Shown one piece after another: positions 60,317-64,000 of a stretch of 64,000 nt of DNA. Each line of letters starts with the position of its first letter. The stretch's first letter is position 1. The notes beneath the pieces are model-generated. The model did not search any database. It saw only the letters and a program-made list of their open reading frames with translations, and had not been told where the DNA came from. The stretch is from contig CABYWQ010000003.1 of the NCBI GenBank assembly GCA_902522775.1, forward strand, positions 117,800 through 181,799. Reading direction: 5' to 3'. Position numbers and translations under genes: made by a program. This stretch comes from Eutrophosalina sp902522775. Its GTDB lineage: Bacteria > Bacteroidota > Bacteroidia > Flavobacteriales > Flavobacteriaceae.

Positions 60317-61348
60317 GTGAGATTTTACATATTTTTTCTATCCATATTCTTCATATTAAATATTAAAGCTCAAGAGGGTGTTCCTGTCTATTTTGATTAT
60401 TTAACTGAGAATTATTATTTAGTACATCCATCAATGGCTGGGGTAAATCTCGTTGGTGGTAAACTTAGAATGACAGCCAGAAAGCAATGGTTTGATCAAG
60501 TAGAAGCTCCTGAATTACAAACTTTAACTGCAGATTTAAGATTAAGTGAAAGATCTGGTCTTGGTGTTACGGTTTTTAATGATCAAAATGGATATCACTC
60601 ACAGAAAGGTTTGTACTTAACTTATGCACATCATATTAATTTTAATGATGATATTATTTTGAGTAAACGGCCTTATCCCTCAAAGTATGATGAGATTGAC
60701 CAGCTATCATTCGGAATAAGTGTTGGAGGTATTCAAAATTCCCTCGATCAAACATCCTTTGATTTATTTGATCCAGATCCTTTAGTTTCAGGTTTATTAG
60801 AAAATACAGGATATTTTAATATTGATGTAGGAATGTCGTATGTCAATTCTAAATACTATGCTCATTTAACAATAAAAAATCTTCTTTTTAGTCCTCATAA
60901 TATGTATGGTAATTTTGAATATGATTATCCGAGGGATAAAACTTCTTTCAAAAGATTGGTTGCTTCACTAGGATATGTATTTTACACTGATACTCCATGG
61001 TCTTTTGAACCATCTGTACTATTTCAAGTTTCTGAGCTAACAACAGAAAAAGCTATCGATACTAATTTTAAGGTATATTATAAATTAAATTATGGGAGAC
61101 TTTGGGCAGGATTCTCTTTTAGGAATAGCCTTGAAGGTGCTGAATATATTGATTCTGTGACTGGGCAAATAAAAAAACAATCTTTACAGCTTGTAACTCC
61201 TTTATTTGGAATTGATTTTAAAGATTTTGTTTTTTCTTATAATTACTCACATCAATTCGGTGATATTAATTTTGGTTCAGGAGGATTTCATCAAATCACT
61301 ATTGGATTTAATTTCTTGAGAGGTAGTATAGATTGTGATTGTTTTTAG
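60317..61348 (+). CDS. PorP/SprF-family type IX secretion membrane protein
   Basis: 343 aa protein from a GTG start, with a signal peptide (IFFILNIKAQ, 1-18) and the PorP/SprF barrel. The diagnostic beginning of the mature part is VPVYFDYLTENYYLVHPSMAG (about 22-42), then LRMTARKQWFDQVEAPELQT and GVTVFNDQNGYHSQKG. The C-terminus ends FKDFVFSYNYSHQFGDINFGSGGFHQITIGFNF, a typical family ending. These proteins anchor or export T9SS surface adhesins. Here it converges with a type B T9SS protein by 4 nt, rather than lying downstream of it on the same strand. Confidence 0.93.
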   Translation: MRFYIFFLSIFFILNIKAQEGVPVYFDYLTENYYLVHPSMAGVNLVGGKLRMTARKQWFDQVEAPELQTLTADLRLSERSGLGVTVFNDQNGYHSQKGLYLTYAHHINFNDDIILSKRPYPSKYDEIDQLSFGISVGGIQNSLDQTSFDLFDPDPLVSGLLENTGYFNIDVGMSYVNSKYYAHLTIKNLLFSPHNMYGNFEYDYPRDKTSFKRLVASLGYVFYTDTPWSFEPSVLFQVSELTTEKAIDTNFKVYYKLNYGRLWAGFSFRNSLEGAEYIDSVTGQIKKQSLQLVTPLFGIDFKDFVFSYNYSHQFGDINFGSGGFHQITIGFNFLRGSIDCDCF

Positions 61349-64000
61349 TCAGTTCCTCTTATAAGACTAAAGTGTCCTTTGAACTCTCTTCCATCTTCTA
61401 GGAAAACTCTAAACCAGTAGTCTGTTTGTGGCATTGGTCTTCCGATAAAAGTCCCATCCCATCCCACTGAAACTGGGTCAAGATCTTTGAGTAATTTACC
61501 ATATCTATCAAAGATGTATACTTTACTATTTGGCTGGAAGTCTTGTCTTATCCCCAGTATTCTCCAGGTATCGTGTATGCCATCTCCATTTGGAGTAAAG
61601 AACTTTTTATATCCAATAACGGATACATCTATTTGAGCAATACCACAATCATTTTTATCTCTAATGTAGATAGTATGTATACCAGGCCTAACTCCGTCAA
61701 AGAATGGTTCGTTTTGATAAGGTCCATTAGGGTCATCAATAGCATATTCATAATCGCCTATACCTAGATTGGTAGGGTCAATAGTGATGGTATTGTTATT
61801 GTCACTTGTAAGATCTTCAACAGTGATATCATCAAGAGTTACAGTAGCAATAATGGATTCTTCGACATCAATACTTAAGGTTCTTGAACAATTAGTACCA
61901 TCCGTAGTAGTTGCCGTGACAAAATAGGTTCCACCAACGCCAATAAAAATAGTACTTCCAGAAGATGGAAAAGGAGATCGATTACCATTTAGATCTTCAT
62001 GTTCCCATGCGTAACTGTACTCAGCTTCGGCAGAGCTAACACCAATTGGGATAGGGGGAAGATTTAAACAAACAATTGTGTCATCATCTACAGTAAACGT
62101 AGGCAGTGGATTAACAATAAAATCGATTTCATCTGTAACAATACAATTAATATTTAACGGGTTTTCAACAGTTACAATAACACTTTGTGTTTTCGTGTTA
62201 AATGGATTTGGTAGTTCTGTTGATGTTATGGTATTGCCATTTTCATCAATGTAAGTAAATTGAATATTGAGTTTTGAAGCATCTTGTGAAATACCAGTTT
62301 CTGGGTTTGTAATTAGTTTTGAAAGTACATTTGACGTGTCAAAAATGTCATACCCGTCTGTATCGTCTCCTCCATCGTCACCATCACATTGTGCAGCAAT
62401 GGTGATAGGAAAAATTTCCGGACTATCATCAACAATAAATTCTAGAGTGGTTTCGTCATAGCATAATCCATCAGGGTTAGTAATATTAGGGTAACTAGGA
62501 TCTCTTTCAACTCTAATAGTAATGGTTTGTGAAGCAGTAGAAAATGTAGGGGAGAAGTTTTCAATTTGAGTTCCATCTTCATTAAAGTACGTTACAGTGA
62601 CACCGGTTTGTCCATTTATAACTTGATCTTCAATTAACGATACGTTAAAAGGATAAAGACCATCTTGAGAATCCAAATCAAGAGGACTATCTCCATCACA
62701 TTGTCTATTAATAGTCACAGGATTAGCTATTGGTCTGGGTTCAACGTATAAAATACCTACTTTTTCATATCCTAAACAAGTGAATTCAGTTATATCAACA
62801 TTTACTACTCTTGCCCAAATCTCTTGAGTATTTGGTGATATTGTGGTGAAATCTGAGTTTATATCGATTGGGTTGTTACCAGTCAATCCATCATTTGAGT
62901 TAGTGTGTAGAGTTACTCTAATTCTTTGATCATCAAATTTAGGATTTGAATTAATTACTTTTTGATTTATTTCTTTAAGTATATCACTTGAAAACACAGA
63001 ATTACCGTCTTGAGAAAGAGGATCAGAATCATCACAAACTGAGAATATTGTATTGTTTTCTTCAACAAAGTTTTCAGAAATTTCACTTGCACCAACAGTT
63101 ATATTAATAAGCAACCTATCAGCTCCACCAGGTGTTTTAGAATTAATTTCACAACCATCTTGCGAAATAATTTTCAAGTAAACAATATCATTGAAGGCTA
63201 CATTTAAGTAAGCAGTTGGATCTTCAATTTCCTGAGTGAGATTGAAATCGGTATAATATTTAAAAGTTTCCAACTCATAATTATCTGAAAATAATGATTC
63301 TGTATCAGTCAAGTCATGTAAAGTGATTCCGTCATTATCTGAGCCTCTTCCATCATCACATTGTTCGATGTTAACAAATTCAGTTTTTACAATTGGTAGA
63401 GGGTCTACAACCAGTCTGAATGCTTCTCCAGTTTTGTAACAGACTAAGTCTCCATCATTAGTTAATTTTTTAATTCTATAAAAAATAGTCGCATTACTAC
63501 TTTCAAATGGTGATGTTATCCCAGGATTATTTAAATCATTAGCTTCTTCTAAATTTAAATGATAAGTGATAGGAAAATTTGCTGAACTTTGAATGTCTAA
63601 ATCATTTGGATCTGTTAAATCATTTCCTGATCTTAATTCATTTGTTCTAGATTCTAAATTAAATCCTTCAACTATTCCATCATAATCATCATCACACAAG
63701 AATAGATCATCAACCTCAAAAACAATTGGTAAAGTATTTACTACAAGATTAAATGTTTTACCAGACGAAATACAACCAGTAGCTTTATTTGTTACTCTTA
63801 CAAAAATTTCAGTGGAAATACTTTCCCAATGTAATGCAGAGGAATCTTTGGTTGGAGTAGTGTAAGGAAATTCAATTGGGTCAACACCCGACTCAGCATT
63901 TTCACTATTTCTGAAAAACGAAACATCAAAATCAGCTTCTTGTTGAGTATCACCTAATATTGAAGACTTTAAAACATTAAAAATATCTGCATTTATTGAA
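61345..64000 (-). CDS. T9SS type B C-terminal sorting protein, 5' end beyond the window
   Basis: The frame stays open from 61345 to base 64000. The TTG at 63699 is inside the gene, since the preceding codons read LPIVFEVDDLF. At least 885 residues are present. The protein contains repeated modules of about 100-130 residues with CDGD-type acidic motifs (QCDGDSPLDLDSQDG, QCDGDDGGDDTDG, CDDDYDG, CDDGRGSDNDG) and Ig/PKD-like strands. The C-terminus has FFTPNGDGIHDTWRILG, IFDRYGKLLKDLDP and PQTDYWFRVFLEDGREFKG, the type B (gliding-like) T9SS sorting domain. A large adhesin or surface protein is the most likely product. Confidence 0.92.
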   Translation of the reverse strand, partial: SINADIFNVLKSSILGDTQQEADFDVSFFRNSENAESGVDPIEFPYTTPTKDSSALHWESISTEIFVRVTNKATGCISSGKTFNLVVNTLPIVFEVDDLFLCDDDYDGIVEGFNLESRTNELRSGNDLTDPNDLDIQSSANFPITYHLNLEEANDLNNPGITSPFESSNATIFYRIKKLTNDGDLVCYKTGEAFRLVVDPLPIVKTEFVNIEQCDDGRGSDNDGITLHDLTDTESLFSDNYELETFKYYTDFNLTQEIEDPTAYLNVAFNDIVYLKIISQDGCEINSKTPGGADRLLINITVGASEISENFVEENNTIFSVCDDSDPLSQDGNSVFSSDILKEINQKVINSNPKFDDQRIRVTLHTNSNDGLTGNNPIDINSDFTTISPNTQEIWARVVNVDITEFTCLGYEKVGILYVEPRPIANPVTINRQCDGDSPLDLDSQDGLYPFNVSLIEDQVINGQTGVTVTYFNEDGTQIENFSPTFSTASQTITIRVERDPSYPNITNPDGLCYDETTLEFIVDDSPEIFPITIAAQCDGDDGGDDTDGYDIFDTSNVLSKLITNPETGISQDASKLNIQFTYIDENGNTITSTELPNPFNTKTQSVIVTVENPLNINCIVTDEIDFIVNPLPTFTVDDDTIVCLNLPPIPIGVSSAEAEYSYAWEHEDLNGNRSPFPSSGSTIFIGVGGTYFVTATTTDGTNCSRTLSIDVEESIIATVTLDDITVEDLTSDNNNTITIDPTNLGIGDYEYAIDDPNGPYQNEPFFDGVRPGIHTIYIRDKNDCGIAQIDVSVIGYKKFFTPNGDGIHDTWRILGIRQDFQPNSKVYIFDRYGKLLKDLDPVSVGWDGTFIGRPMPQTDYWFRVFLEDGREFKGHFSLIRGTD

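Overview
The window is strongly AT-rich DNA from a member of the Bacteroidota, almost certainly a marine Flavobacteriia-type bacterium. Four signs support this. A PorP/SprF-family protein and a giant protein with a type B C-terminal sorting signal point to a type IX secretion system. Upstream of several genes lie TAnnTTTG elements, the Bacteroidota -7 promoter motif, and genes generally lack Shine-Dalgarno sequences. Lipoproteins and SPII/SPI signal peptides are abundant. The window also carries sulfatases, a SusC-type TonB receptor and planctomycete-like DUF1592/DUF1552 proteins, as is common in marine glycan degraders. No rRNA, phage, insertion sequence or CRISPR array was seen.

Layout. 1-5855: a TetR-controlled tripartite RND efflux operon on the minus strand (regulator, TolC, adaptor, pump cut by the window edge). 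5922-7786: polyprenyl synthase and ZIP metal transporter. 7796-11387, minus: TPR lipoprotein, GH32/43-like propeller, and a P19-like metal-binding protein overlapping a SCO1 copper chaperone. 11482-13689: RseP protease, tRNA-Asn, two tiny genes and a cold-shock protein. 13737-17182: nitroreductase, two bacterial PH-domain membrane proteins, SDR. 17219-22200: a tightly overlapping glycan operon (DUF1080, DgkA, CBM9-like, GHL10-like, sulfatase). 22451-25787: TonB receptor, HMA protein and PepSY protein, probably for metal handling. 25834-32040: DEAD-box helicase, DPP-IV-like peptidase, a beta-barrel and an aldose epimerase.

32059-44551 is a long minus-strand run: oligopeptidase B-like peptidase, MlrC-like M81 peptidase, OsmC, cupin, SDR, then a compact ABC cassette (ATPase, FtsX/MacB-type permease with six His-Asp hexapeptide repeats, and a secreted CFFCG protein), then the DUF1592/DUF1552 pair. 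44659-51536 holds a MerC-like protein, a histone-deacetylase-like enzyme, and a trehalose module: GH15 divergent from a fused OtsA-OtsB, followed by an unusual acyltransferase-SGNH fusion. 51529-54676 groups an AlkA-like glycosylase, a tiny DUF2256 protein, a cryptochrome-DASH-type photolyase and a GT90 glycosyltransferase. 54656-60251 holds a secreted nuclease/phosphatase, a YkuK-like protein, small conserved-looking genes, and a second glycan group (SGNH lipoprotein, YdjC-like deacetylase, sulfatase). 60317-64000 is the PorP/SprF gene facing the T9SS type B surface protein.

The strongest candidates for an under-described system are the His-repeat ABC cassette at 37028-39340 and the P19-like/SCO1 pair at 10162-11387. 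Both are inferred metal-handling units. Five genes at or below about 57 codons (13200-13331, 51363-51536, 52288-52413, 60123-60251 and the adjacent 12991-13197) were read directly from the sequence or judged real from context. No gene-free stretch exceeds 300 bases.
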